Shown here piece by piece: positions 22,099 through 34,708 of a DNA stretch of 64,000 nucleotides. The translations under genes and the position numbers were made by a program. Below the pieces are notes generated by a model that was not told where the DNA came from, searched no databases, and was given only the letters and a program-made list of their open reading frames with translations. Source of the stretch: Thalassia testudinum (lineage: Eukaryota > Streptophyta > Magnoliopsida > Alismatales > Hydrocharitaceae); contig JAZHRO010000022.1 in the NCBI GenBank assembly GCA_037157565.1, positions 2,170,001 to 2,234,000 of the forward strand. The letters run 5' to 3'. Positions within the stretch are counted from its first letter, which is position 1, and the number at the start of each line of letters is the position of its first letter.

Positions 22099-24696
22099 TG
22101 TTCTCAACGATTTTGCGCAGATTTAAAGCGTATTACGTTGTAGTATAACCGACAAAACGTTTAAACAAATATAAAGAATTTTATTACTCGAACAACTAGA
22201 GTATCCGAGGTCGAACACGGGGAGCAATCTCAGTACTTTGTAAAACCAAAGAATACAACTATTAAATGCAAATATAATTGATTCAAAGAGAGAATTTTAA
22301 AAAGGATTTGTGAAAAAAAGTAGAATTGGACGTCTGATTTCTGTATCACACGTCTTAAATGTGATCTCCCTTTCTCTCTTCTTCTCCTTTCTGCTTCTGT
22401 ATCTTCCTTCTCCTGCCTTGCCTTTCTTCTTTCTTCTTTTTCTTCTGATCTCTTTGCAGTCTTCACTTGGCCTCTTCTTTGTTCTTCTCTCTCTTCTGCC
22501 TTGTCTTCCTTCTTCTTCTTCTCGACGAAGACTTCTCCTTTCACTGCTACACAGCCTCTTCTTTCTTCTCTTCCTGTTCTTCAGCTGCTAAGTGTTCGCT
22601 GCCTCGGTCACTTCTTCCTTCCTGCACACCACACAGTAGCAAAAACCTACCCCCGTCACTCTACCCAAGCGTCTCTCTTTTTCTCAAGCAGTTCACTCAA
22701 GCACGCTCTCCCAGAGCCACACGGGTAGTCGGGTTGGATTCGCACCCGGGACCAAGCGCACCGGCAAGTGGTGATGCGTGAGGAGTGCATAGGTTTAGGT
22801 CGGGTTGGATCCGCCAGATCCGCGAGATCAAGCCGCGGACGAGGCGTGTGGGGGCAGTGAGGGACCTCACCCTTGTGCTTACGGAGGCAGTAAGAAGAAA
22901 ACACAAAAACAATTTATAGGATACCTGAGTTTTGCAATCCCACGATGTGGGACTATCTGGTCGGTCTTGCCTTCACGCGCGCCCGCAGAGCTTTCGTCAC
23001 TCGATTGCCCAAGCTGATGGCTCCTCTGTGCGACTGGCTGGCCTCGTTCGCTTCGCGACCTTCGCGAGAGTCTGCTGCACCTGCAGCCTGGGAAGCCTGA
23101 TGCCCGAAGCTGCTCCAAGCTCCCTGCTGCTTCGGCTGTTAATGGCGGCCGGAGCGTACACCTGACATCCAACAGAACGGCCTATTGGCCCAATCAGAAT
23201 AGCTGGAAACTTCGCCGTAGCACGGCGAAGGCGGTGGGCGATGCTGCAGGTTGCAGGTCGACCTAGGCGTGCGTGCCTAGGTCAACCTGTGGCCGGAGAT
23301 GGTGGGTTGGTCGGGGGGGTGCTTGTGGAGGTCTGGAGTGGCAGTGATGGGGTGGAATGGGTTCCTGGTGGTGAGGCGAAGCTCACGAGGGGGTTGGCGA
23401 GCCGTGTGGAGGGGCGGAGTGGTGTGGGCAGCTCGTCGGAGGGCGGTCGGAGACGAGAACGATGGAGGTGGTTAGGTACTGTCGAGGGGTAATCAAGTAA
23501 AATAGTAGGGGGAAAAGAGAGAGGAGAGGATGGAGAATGTATCTGGGGTTGTCTGGAAGGAAGGGAGGCGGTGGAGAGGATGGCTCGTAACTGCCGTCAT
23601 CGGGGAAGAAAGACCCTGAGGGAGGAAGCGGCGACGAAGATGAGGTCAGGAGCACGCGCGCGGGGTACAGCGCGACGCGGGAGGAAGAGGCGGAGAGGAC
23701 TCTTCTGCTGGTATGGCAGCAGAGCGACGAGACGGAGGGGAGGAGGTCGCCGGAGCTTGCGGGTCGTTTGGCCGGAGATGGGAGAGAGGGAATTTGGAGG
23801 GGATCTCCGTCAAAATCAAGCTTGGGTCCTGCGGCAGGGTCTGGGGGGTGTTTTATAGGTGCTGGCCGCTCCTGTCAGCGCATGGAGAGCGCGCAATTAG
23901 GTCTGCCGGCCCGCCGGAGTTGGAAGGAAGGTGGATACCCAAATCTCTCGTGCGTTCGCCCGAGAGATTGGGTTCACACCAGCGATTGTAATTGGCTTTA
24001 GAAGGAAGGGAATTCCTCAGAGAATCCCCATTCAAGGATATTCAAAAGATATTGGGGGGCTCTTTGCAAGGATATTCAAAAGATAGGGACCTATTTGTGA
24101 TTTGGGTGTACTAAATTGCAAAGTAGGTCAAGATGACCTCCCCTTAGGTCCAAATTTTGGTATAAACCTAATTTGGACCTAAGAAATCCAATGGCAAAGT
24201 TGGATTTCAGGTTTGACCTCGTTTGACTAGACATTTTGCGTAAAAACCCAAATTTGGTTAATTGAGGAGCTAGGACCCTAATCTAGGTCAGACTAGGTTC
24301 CAAAGGCCAAATTAAGTGTTATAAACCCTAGAGGATGTTTTTCCATGATTTTTAGAGGGTTTACTCGATTTTTATCCTGACCGAAACCTTGTTAATTTAA
24401 GCGGATCTATTTTAGGGTTACCAAGTATCATTTAATTCTTAGATTGCACATAAACCCATTTCTGATTGACTCAACCCTCTTTTTATCTTATTTGGACCAT
24501 TTGACCTATGTTTTGCTTCTGAGAAATCCCGTTTATGTACTGTAATGGTAAAATTGCAATTTTAACCTTTATTTCATGTTTTCTTCTCAGAGCACTTGTT
24601 CCTTCAGTTAAGCCTTCTTCTAGGTTATGTAGGAGCTTTTATCTTCTTTATTGGGTCAAAATGAGCTAGTTATGGATCATGATGAGGCTCTCATCA
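22099..24696 (-). repeat. E4 3' LTR (left copy)
   Basis: On the plus strand it starts TGTTCTCAACG and ends GAGGCTCTCATCA, 2,598 bp. It is about 120 bp shorter than its partner. Near 24027-24075 a segment present in the right copy (36660-36790) is replaced by a duplicated GGATATTCAAAAGATA. It has a minus-strand TATAAAA (23851-23857), a hairpin at 23938-23972 and an inverted GACGTCTGATT pair at 22328-22356. Confidence 0.92.
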
Positions 24697-24712
24697 TACC
24701 CCCATGCCTAGC
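24697..24712 (-). promoter_or_regulatory. E4 polypurine tract
   Basis: The minus strand reads GCTAGGCATGGGGGTA directly before the LTR start TGATGAGAGCC. The same tract precedes the 3' LTRs of E5 and, with small changes, E3. It primes plus-strand DNA synthesis. Confidence 0.88.
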
Positions 24713-27700
24713 TTTTGCTAGTCCCTTAACAAAATTTCAAGGTTTTAACTTCCGTTCTAGACCCTGAATGTCTGTCAATAATGATAAGTGCTTCTTTTGT
24801 GATTAGGTAGGAATGTCGACAATAGGCCTGGAGGTATTCAAGTACCAACCAAAATCCGAGCCTGTTCTGCTTTAGCCTCAGTCCTCCGCAAAGGTTTCTA
24901 TGGCCCACAAAAACTATCTAAGGGTTTGTTGGACTCCGTGGTTAAAGCACCCGTGCTTGAGACATTTTTAGCCTAAGTTCAATTTGCAGTGCGTTTTTTT
25001 TGTAAGAGAGAGATAGAAGATTTATTTGTTTGGAGAGCTTTTCTCTCTCTTTTCTTTTTATTTCTAGCTTCGGATTAGCTTCTCAACATGGTCTGTATCG
25101 GATTCCTCGTCCCCATCATCAATCCTCAAGGGTCCCTGGCTTTTGAGATTTCGAGATAATCCCGCCCATGGCAACCCCCAGAACCTTGGCTTTCGAGATT
25201 TCGAGATAATCCTGCCTGTTGAACGTTTTACGAACCTACGCTAACGTGTTTGGTTTTGGAAAACCCGTCGTTGTAGTTCGAAAGCAAAGGATTCGTGTTC
25301 AACAAATAAAATTTATAGCGAAATTAAAATTCCGGGTCGAACACAGGGAGGCGAACGTTTGATTTAAAAACTTCGCGTTTCTTTTTATTTTGTCACAAAG
25401 AAATTCAATTTAAACTATCTAAGTATCTACAACAAATAAAAGAGAGAGAGGGAGTAAGAGAGAGAGAAGGAATACTATACATGGAAATCAAAATGAGATG
25501 TAGAATAGACAAGGAATTTATCATAAAAGAGTTCTTTCGTTACAACTAGAAAACATAAAACAATTACTCTAGAAAGCATTAAAAGAATGGAGGGAGAAAT
25601 GTCCTCCTCGACGATCGCTCGGAGGACGAATAGACTACTCTAGAAAGCAGTAAATCTATACTAGAAAGCAGTAAAAAGAATAGGGAGAGAGAATCCTCCT
25701 CGACGGTCGCTTGGAGGACGAGCTGGACGGGACGACGCCTGGACGAAGGAGAATGAAGCGGGACGAAGGAGGACGAAGCAGAAGAACGGGAACGAAGCAG
25801 CACGCCGTCGTCGCCGCGGGATCCACTTCCGAAGGGGGACGAAAATTTGGACTTTATCTCGCGAGAAGCATCCCGGGTGTGGGACAAGCTTCTCTTGAGC
25901 TTTGGAGAGGTAGAGAGGAGAAGGAAGGGATGAAAATTTCGTATGGAGGGGGTCTCCTTTTATAGTTGCAAGGAGTGGGGGCAAAATGGACATTACATCT
26001 TCAAAATAATAAATAAGGGGTCTTTAGTGACGGATAAAACCGTCGCTAAAGCCCCCAACGTGGGCGTAGCCTCCACGCCCACGCACGGCCGCTCGGCTGC
26101 CCGCGCGTAATGCCTACGCACGTTGCTTGATTTTCAGCCGTCCGATCGCGAGATCGGACGGCTTAAAATCGCGCCTTCACCGCTGCCGCCCGCCCGCCTG
26201 CGCGTACGATCGCGCGTTCACCAGAGCGTCCAATTGCGCGTCGGCGCTATCGGGCGCGCGCGGCCGTTGGATCGCGATCGTGCGGTCAATTGGAGCGCGC
26301 CCGCCCGCCTGAGAAATTGCTTGGCGAGGCTCGAACGCGCGCCAGCGCCTCGCGATAAGGCGCTGGACCGCTGCGCTGCCTCGCCCAAATGGTCGCGCGG
26401 ATGCTTTTAAAACGATGCGTCCACAGCCGTTGGATTGAGATCCAACGGCGGAGAGGGGATGGGTGCGCGGTCTTCATAGAGTGTAGGCGGCCGTTTGGGC
26501 GGCCGGGATGGTGCCACGTGGCGCCATCTTGGCCGTCCATCTTCTGGAAGTTGTAGATGGTGCCACGGATGTCAGATTGACTCGATTTTTGTGTCGTTGG
26601 GCTGCGATCGTCGATCCGAATTCATCTGTGTGATCGGATTTTCCATCTGAAGTGCGGATTTACACCATCCTGGCCCTTGATCTTCTAGGGTTCCCCGGTC
26701 TCTATCTGATGCTACGGATGCCTGATCAGGGCGATCTTGGAGTCGTTGAACTCCAATCGTCGCCCTGATCATATCCATACGGTTGGATCTTTGATCCGAG
26801 GCCCCGATAAAATATTTGCCCTGTCCAAGCACATAAAAGGAGACAATTAACCTCCATTTTATTCAAACTACTCTAAATGCAAGATGATGCATGTAATGCA
26901 ATATTTATATCATGAAATGCAATCCTATGCTTAAGAACATGCATAAATAGACATTTTAAGTAGTGTAAATGTGTTTACATCACCGCCCATGGCGTTCCGT
27001 GGTCGAATCCAGACCCTGGCGATCGACATTTCGTGATAATGCCGCCCATGGTATCTGAACCAACAGAGTGCTTACATGCCCCCAGTAGGATATTTAAATA
27101 TCCTAAGAGACAAGCACCGAGGAGACGATATGTTGTTACGCATCTTCGAGGGGAATTTCCCGCCTCTCCGCGCTGGGAACTCGTCCAAATCAATTTGTGT
27201 TGATTGACCGCTCCTAATCTAGGTGACTTTTTCATAACATTAAGCACTTTTCGCGTGATTTGGACGTTTATGCGCACTGAACCAGACTGTGTGTGAATTT
27301 GGGTGCTTAGGTTACCGAATCCCGCAAACTGGAGGTCAGTTAATGAGGCCGAATACTTCCTAAGCCTTAGACCTAATAGTTAAGTTTCGCATTTTCCTCA
27401 ACCTCTTGAGGATTATCCAGATTTTAACAGATACGCAAATTTTTAAGCTGACAAATCTAGCCCAAGAGGCCTAAGACCAGCGTTCCCGCTAATCTTATGT
27501 CTCCTAGCACTTTTCTGTTCCTTTTTTTTTTTTTTTTTTTGGTCTAGAACTTCAGTTAACCCCTTAACCTTTTACTAATGACTATTTCTTTTCATTTTCA
27601 TTTTGTGCTCCTTTTTGTCATTTTTCTTTCTTTTCCTCCTCTCATTTGTATGACCTTGAATTGTTCCTCCCCTCTATCAAGTCTCTTTTTTTTTTTTGTG

Positions 27701-28046
27701 AAACCCTTTCTTGATATGAATTTTTTGACATTTTGCACTTTCATATCCCCCCCACGCCTAAGATTTGCAATGTCCCCATTGTAAATTAGGTGGGTTCGAA
27801 TTCAGCTTAGTTCATGTATTAGGACATGTGTGTGGTGAGTGAATGGGTCGAAGTGACTTGTTGCGAACGATTTCTAATCTCGGGTAGGTATACCTGAGGT
27901 GAAGTCGGCTATTCTAATGGATGAACCCTAAAGTGCAATATGAGTTTCGCATAGAGATGTCAGAAACGGTTTCAGGTTTTTCAAAGAATGACGGGTTGCC
28001 TCCCGTTAAGCGCTGAGTTTTACGCCATCGGCTGGGCGCAATGAGC
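24713..28046 (-). other. E4 3' noncoding region between pol and PPT (contains E8)
   Basis: After removing E8, about 1.57 kb is left, with no env-like ORF although many Athila elements carry one here. It holds three copies of a CATGGGCGG...GCCAGGG repeat (27012-27053, 25131-25171, and one split by E8 at 25175-25216 plus 26983-26992). It also holds a perfect 20-bp palindrome (27086-27105), a second purine tract (near 27747-27757), long T runs (27518-27540) and the post-pol motif (27991-28036). Confidence 0.8.
25217..26982 (-). mobile_element. E8: solo LTR inside the 3' region of E4
   Basis: It starts TGTTGAACG and ends GTTTACATCA on the plus strand, 1,766 bp, flanked by CTGCC (25212-25216) and CCGCC (26983-26987), a 5-bp duplication with one transition. 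The interrupted repeat continues with CATGGC on the right. The block with GTCGAACACAGGGAGGCG resembles the R/U5 of the neighbouring LTRs, giving minus orientation. A minus-strand TATAAAAGG lies at 25958-25966, with a hairpin TTTAGTGACGG / CCGTCGCTAAA at 26023-26050 and AGCCGTCCGATC / GATCGGACGGCT at 26137-26164. There is no PBS, PPT or internal region. The family was not identified. Confidence 0.8.
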
Positions 28047-30808
28047 TCAAGAGGAATGGAGGGTAAAGGATGACTCAGCCAAATCTATATCGGTCATGTC
28101 AATGAACGGCTTGAGTCTCTGACTGTTCACGACAAAGGGTTCAGAATCGTGGCTGAGTGGGCTGATTTCAATGGTTCCATTTCTGAAGATTTGTCGGACT
28201 AGGTAGGGTCCGACCCACTTGGATCTTAGCTTTCCTGGGAATAATTTGAGTCGGGCATCAAAGAGTAAAACTTTTTGACCAGGATGAAAGACCTTTCTAG
28301 AAATGTGTTTGTCGTGAAAAGCTTTAACCCGTTCTTTGTAAATTCACGAGTTCTCATACGCGTCGTGGCGTAATTCATCGATCTCGATTATTTGAAATCT
28401 TCTGTGGGTTCCAGCCTTAGAAAGGTCAAGATTACAGGTCCGTACTGCCCAATAGGCTTTATGCTCCAATTCGACGGGGAGGTGACATGCCTTCCCGTAC
28501 ACTAGTCTGAAGGGAGACATTCCTAATTGGGTCTTGTGGGCGGTCCTATGGGCCCACAATGCTTCCGGAAGCCGAGAAGACCAATCTTTTCTATCAGGTC
28601 AAATAGTAACCTGAAGGATCTTCTTGATCTGTCGGTTAGATAGCTCAGCTAGACCATTAGTTTGGGAGTGGTAAGGAGTAGAGATTCGGTGTGACACCCC
28701 GTATTTGGTCATCAGTGACCTGAACTGAGCGTTTGTAAAATGGGTCCCTCCGTCGGAAATTATAGCACGCGGAATCCCGAACCTCGAGAAAATGTTTTGA
28801 TGAAGGAATTTTATAACGACTTTATGATTGTTGGTTCGGGTCGGAATGGCTTCTATCCACTTGGAAACATAGTCAACTGCGAGTAAGATGTATTCGAAGC
28901 CATCCGAGGTCGGAAAGGGTCCCATGAAATCAATCCCCCAAATATCAAAAATTTCGCATACCAAGATCAGCTGTAGAGGCATCATGTCTCTATGGCTCAT
29001 GTTGCCCAGAGTCTGGCAACGGGAACATGCCTTACAGTGATCGTGTGCATCCTTGAAAATTGTGGGCCAGTAAAAGCCACACTGGAGGACTTTCGATGCA
29101 GTTTTATGTCCAGAAAAATGTCCACCGCATGCCTGGTCATGGCAGAATGAGAGTATGTCTTTGATTTCCACTTCCGTGACGCATTGTCGGATTATCTGAT
29201 CAGCACCAATGCGGAATAGATACGGGTCTTCCCATAGGTAATACTTGGCATCGGAGCGCAATTTGTCCTTTTTAGCCTTCGGCCAATCGGGCGGAATCTG
29301 ATGTGATGCCAGGTAATTAACTATATCGGCGAACCATGGAAGACTTGTACTGATAGTCAGGAGGTGCTCATCAGGGAAATGTTCTGTAATAGGTCCGGAA
29401 GGATAAATAATTTCAGAAGGAAGGCGGGACAAGTGATCAGCTACCACATTGTGCTTTCCCGCCTTGTCGCGAATCTCGAGGTCAAATTCTTGCAACAGCA
29501 AGATCCATCGGATTAATCGAGGTTTCGCGTCCTTCTTTGCAAGGAGATGCCTCACAGCTTTGTGATCCGAGTATATGATAACACGGGAACCCAGAAGGTA
29601 TGATCTGAATTTTTCCAGGGCAAATACTACGGCCAGCAGCTCTTTCTCAATAACCGTATAGTTACGCTGAGCCTCATCCAGTGTTTTGTTGGCGTAGTAA
29701 ATGACCACAGGTTTCCCGTCAATTTTCTGCCCCAAAACCGCTCCTACAGCGAAGTCAGATGCATCGCACATGATCTCAAAGGGTTGAGACCAATCAGGGG
29801 ACTGTAGGATTGGGGCTTGGGTGACTCGGTCACGTAGGATCTCAAATGCTTGAGTGCATTCCTTGGAAATCTCGAAAGGCACATCCTTGGAGAGAAGATT
29901 GGTCAGGGGGCACGCGATTTTTGAGAAATCAAGGATGAATAGACGGTAGAAAACGACGTGCCCCAAAAAAGATCGAATGTCCTTAATCAAGCTAGGCATA
30001 GGGAGCTTGGAAATCAGGTTAACCTTAGCTCGATCTACTTGGATGCCTTTCTCCAAGATTAAATGTCCCAGGACAATTCCCTCAGGCACCATGAAATGGC
30101 TCTTTTCCCAAGAAAGAACCAAATTCACCTCGATGCACCGCCTGAGTATATGGACCAAGTGTTGGAGGCAATCGTCAAATGATTGTCCAAAAACTGAAAA
30201 GTCATCCATGAAGACTTCCAGATAATCACCTACCATATCTGAGAATATGGCAAGCATGCACCGCTGAAAAGTTGCAGGTGCATTGCAGAGACCGAATGGC
30301 ATCCTTCAAAACGTGTACGTCCCGAAGGGGCAGGTGAATGTGGTCTTTTCTTGGTCCTCTGGATGGATTGCCACCTGATTGTAACCGGAGTACCCGTCCA
30401 GAAAGCAGAAGAATCTATTTCCCACTAGTTTCTCGAGGATCTGATCAATAAACGGTAGTGGGAAATGATCCTTCTTCGTGGAGGAATTTAGTCTTCTGTA
30501 ATCAATGCAGACTCTCCATGAATTAGCTATTCGGGTAGGAATGACTTCTCCGGTTTCAGTCGTGATGATGGTAAGTCCTGCCTTCTTGGGCACCACTTGT
30601 ATTGGACTCACCCAACGACTGTCGGAGATCGGGTAGATGATCCCTACATCTAACCACTTTATGATCTCCTTTTTCACGACCTCCTGTAGGTTAGGGTTTA
30701 GGCGTCTTTGCATTTCTCTTGAAGGTCGTGAGCCTTCTTCTGTGTAGATTCGATGTGTGCAGTATGAAGGGCTTATACCAATCAAATCATCTAGAGTCCA
30801 TCCAATGC
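28047..30808 (-). pseudogene. E4 RT-RNase H-integrase pseudogene
   Basis: The region is in one frame from the frameshift near 30808 to the TGA at 28047-28049. RT: SRWVSPIQVVPKKAG, WRVCIDYRRLNS, DGYSGYNQVAIH, then FMDDFSVFG as the catalytic loop. RNase H has CDASD, EKELLA, YSDHKA and VVADHLSRL, supplying the usual acidic residues. Integrase has a His-His-Cys-Cys region (GGHFSGHK, HCKACSRC) and the DDE core ([27 protein letters not shown]), then a C-terminal part ending near FTLHSS. TGA codons at 30306, 28599 and 28344 replace residues that are Arg in relatives, fitting CGA to TGA change. RT copies the RNA, RNase H degrades it and integrase inserts the DNA in the nucleus. Motifs are otherwise intact, so the break is recent in family terms. 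Confidence 0.9.
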
Positions 30809-33742
30809 TCTACGATGTTGCTGGAGAATGGAAATCAAACGGAGTTCCTGATCAGGTGTGAGTCGAGAATTGATAATCACAGGAAACGTCTTATTTGAAT
30901 CCAAAAAGACGTATTTCAGATGTTCGGGAAGGGGCTTGAGTTCCATGACAGGATTGTCAGCAGCAACGGATGGTTCGGGGTTTGTATCGGGAGCAATGGT
31001 AGGAGTCATATGTGTGTCTAAATCATGTTCGCACTCCTCTGTTAGCGATTTTTGATTCTCTAGTGGTTGATCAGGAATAATCAGGTTGTCCTCTATATGC
31101 AGTTCATCAACCACGACTTCGACATCACAAATTTCCTCTATAACCCTGCAATTAATCCCTTGTTGGGCCTTGAAAATGTCAATCTTCAGATTTTGATTCC
31201 CAAATTTTAATTCTATCTGGCCCTCTTCACAGTTTATATTGGCCCTAGCAGTGGCCAAAAAGGGTCTCCCTAATATGATTGGTGTGTCCCTTGGGTTCTT
31301 AGGTGCATCCATGTCCAGTACTATGAAGTCCACTGGGAAATAAAAATCTCGTACCCTAACAATGACATCCTCGAGTATTCCTTTGGGTGACTTGATGGAT
31401 CGATCGGCTAACTGCAATGTCACCTCAGTGGGTTTAAGTTCAGATTCTTCAAGGTGGTCAAGGAGGGATGTAGGTATTAAATTTATGGAGGCACCTAGGT
31501 CTAGTAGGGCTCTATCAAGTTGGGTTTCACCAATTTTACAAGAAATCAAGGGAGTTCCTGGGTCTTTAGCCTTGGGTGGGAGTTTGCTTAAGTTGACAGA
31601 GCTGGCTTGCTCTGACAGTACGATCAGATTCCCATCCTTGGTTCGCGGCTTACGTTTAGGTGTACATATGTCTTTCAAGAATCTTGCGTAAGCTGGTATG
31701 TGGCGGATTGCATCCATCAACGGGATGTTTATCTGGACCTGTTCAAAGAGCTTGACCAAATCCTCCTCAGGAGCCACAGGTTTGGTTGTCCTTTTTCCTT
31801 TGGTCAAGGCCTCAGGAAATGGGATCCTAGCTGGTTCCACTAGGATAGGTCTAGGTTCTTGATCTGGGACAGTAGTATCTTGGATGACTACCCTAGGGTC
31901 TTGGCGATTATCAGGCTTGGAGTGGTTCGGATAATGTGGGTCTTGTGTTGTTTTACCACTACGTGTTGTTACAGAGTTTAATCCGGCCTGATTTTGGTTT
32001 GGGTTAGGTAGGAGGGGTGGCTGCTGCTGAAATCCTGCATAAGATGTTGAAGCCTCTATCCCGTCTGGTGATGGAGTAGCAGGGGCCTGATAAATCAAAT
32101 GTGCGTGGCCTGGATTTGGGTTCATAACGCGCCTCTGGGTCGGCACGTTATTTGGGTTGGGCAGAGGTTGCGAAGGAAGGGTGCCAGGTTGGCGGGAATT
32201 TGCCATCTGGGCCAGTTGGTTGCGAACCTCTGTGATCTCGTCCTTGTGCTGTTTTTGCATTGCCGCATTCGTCTTTTGAATGTCAGCCAGTGTTTGAAGG
32301 ATAAGAGTCAGTTGATCCTGATTTTGCCCGGATTGGTAGGTGGGATTGGGCCGAGGCTGAGGCGGCTGATATGGACGAGGAGCTTGTGGACGGGGTTGAT
32401 ATGGTGGTCTTTGAGAATTTCCCGCCCACTGAAAGTTAGGATGATTTCGCCATCCAGGGTTGTAGGTATTGGAGTATGGGTCATTCTGGATGGCGTTGAG
32501 GTCCTCGCAGTTCTGAGGAACCTCAGGAAAGTCAGAATACGAGGGTTCAGAGTTCCCCCAACTCGAGTAGAAGGGATCGGAGGTCACTCCGGTCCGAGAG
32601 GCAGACGGGGGTGGATATGGGTCCATCCCCTTGGCAGGTTGGTGGTATATGTTTTGCACTGTTTCCCTTGCCAGAGGAGGTCGTGCAAAAGAGTTTTGCG
32701 CAGAGGTGGCTTGCTGCAAATGTCGAGTTAGCTTGTCCACCTTCTTTTCTATAATAGAGACCTTGTCCAACCGACTGGCCATCAGTTCCAAGTCGACAGA
32801 AGTGGACAGGTCCTGCATCTCATGTGTCCCTCTTAGATTCGTCGATGCGCGGGCATTCGTCCTGTCGAATAAGCCCAAGGAGTCATTATTTATGGAGTTC
32901 TCGCACATGTTTTTGAGAATCTCCCACACCGTGTCCTCGTGTTGGCCCATGATGTTTCCTCCGCATGTTGCATTGACGAATAGACGAATATCCTCACGGA
33001 GTCCCTGGTAAAAAGACTGGACTTATTCCCACTTAGGAACTCCGTGATGGGGGCACCTTCGCATGAGATCTAGGAATCGATCCCAAGCTTCGTGAAGAGG
33101 TTCTCCCGGTTGTTGAGTGAAATGAGTGATCTGGTGGCGCAAGGCATTCGTCTGGCCAACAGGGAAGAATTTTTTCAAAAATTCGGACTGTAATTCCTCC
33201 CATGTGTTGATCGGGCGGGTCTGAGTCTGATACCAGTGTGCGGCCTTGTCCAAGAGGGAGAATGAAAACATTTTCATGAGTAGGATATCCCGGTTTTGTA
33301 CATCTGACCCGAAGGTCTGGGCCAGATGCTTGAGTTGTTTAATGTGTTGGAATGGATCCTCAGAGTTAAGCCCATGGAACTTCGGTATGGCATGAATCAT
33401 ATTGGGCTTCAGTTCAGAGTCAGGTCCTCCAATTGGGATTCGTACTTGGGGTTCGATTGCCACCGCAGCGGGATTATAGTGATCTCGCATCATAGGTCGC
33501 CACGGTGGGTTTACAAAGTTCTGAAAGAGATCGTTCAAGTGTTGAAGTTGGTGTTCAAGGTTATTCTCCTCTTCAATGGGTTGTGCCATGATGGGAGAAG
33601 AAGGAGAATCAGGGTCTGAATCAGATGAAAGATTTATGTGGTGGGGTTGCTGCACAAAGAAGGGCGTCGAGACTTGGCCTCGACGAGAATGAATTTCTAA
33701 AGGAGGTCTTAAAGGTGGTCTTAAGGACCTCCTACCAAACAT
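30791..33742 (-). pseudogene. E4 gag-protease pseudogene (one stop)
   Basis: Start ATG at 33740-33742 (MFGRRSLRPP). The frame runs 983 codons to 30791 with a single stop, TAA at 33023-33025 (CAA to TAA). The Gag core lies at about residues 85-240 (MMRDHYNPAAVAIEPQ, IHAIPKFHGLNSEDPFQHI, PGEPLHEAWDRFLDLMRRC). A Pro/Gln/Tyr-rich stretch follows (NTYNPGWRNHPNFQW, then PPYQPRPQ repeats). Retropepsin is near residues 750-860, with ALLDLGASINLIP, VDFIVLDMD and IILGRPFLATARA. No CX2CX4HX4C zinc knuckle is visible, so RNA binding would need another segment. A one-base deletion near 30808 ends the frame at 30791, where related copies continue into RT. Confidence 0.9.
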
Positions 33743-34687
33743 GCACCGAAAGATGTGATGAGATTAGAAGGTGCTAGACCCAATCAAGACACCCAAGAAT
33801 TGTTGGGTGACTATAGAGGTTCGGGGCAGATGGACCCCTAGATCAGAAGATCGTCCACCTGAGAAATACCTGGGCAGCCAGAGAGGGAGAGTCCTGCAAA
33901 GACCCCTACACGGTAGAGCGTCCCCACGGGTTATAGGGTTTCCCCCACCCGACCTCTCTTGTCACTGCGGTTCCAAGTAGACCAGAATGGAGACCTTGAC
34001 CTCTTAAGTCTACCTTTTTTTATTTTAAGATCAAGGTGCTTAATGTTCCACTTGAACTTTTAAGTATTTTGAGTGCAAAAGTGACCTAATATTAAGGTTG
34101 GTTGACCCAAGGGATCAACTTCACCTCTTGTTCCTTTGAGAGCTTTTAGGTCCTTCCTTTTATGGTTCAAATGGATTATCAGCCTGATTTGCTTAGGGTT
34201 CCTCTTGTATAAATCGTTTCAAACACGGTTTAGGCACACCTCTTTTTGGAAAGTTAGTTTCTTTGTTTTAGAGAAGATGTGTCTCTAAAAACCCTAGCTT
34301 TGCAATCCCTAACTTGGCTCTAGTGGGTCCAATTTAGTTGCCTTAGAAATTAGCACCTAGGGCTTAATCAAGAAAGTTTTAGCCCTAGTTGCCTTAGTTG
34401 GATGAACAGACAAAAATATGTTGAAATGAAAATCAGGCAACTTGATGAGTTACTAAATATGAAACAGGTAGCCCTAAGTTGATTTTTGTCTTTTTTTCCT
34501 TTTTAGATTGCGAGAGGGTTAAGAGAGAGGGCTTATGGAGAGTACCTGTTCCTTAGAGAGTCTGTTGTGCAGTTATTGTTCTTTCCTTTTTGTTTTGCTT
34601 TCCCTGCTTGAACACAACAAAAGAGAGAAGTTAAGTCAGATATTAGATAGAAAAGTTGTAATCAAAAGCTTTAAAAGTGCCCGCTGC
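33743..34687 (-). other. E4 5' leader, noncoding
   Basis: About 0.94 kb between PBS and gag. It is similar along its length to the leaders of E2 and E5, with the conserved GC-rich block at 33800-33960. I see no gene in it. Confidence 0.72.
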
Positions 34688-34705
34688 TCCCCGGCAACGG
34701 CGCCA
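34688..34705 (-). promoter_or_regulatory. E4 primer-binding site (tRNA-Asp)
   Basis: The minus strand reads TGGCGCCGTTGCCGGGGA, an exact match to the plant tRNA-Asp complement, 3 bp from the LTR. Confidence 0.95.
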
Positions 34706-34708
34706 AAA

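Noticed and set aside
27518..27540. Long T run as a possible retroposon poly(A) tail
   Set aside because: It lies within the continuous 3' region of E4, whose counterpart in E5 also has homopolymer runs. There is no target-site duplication or retrocopy next to it.
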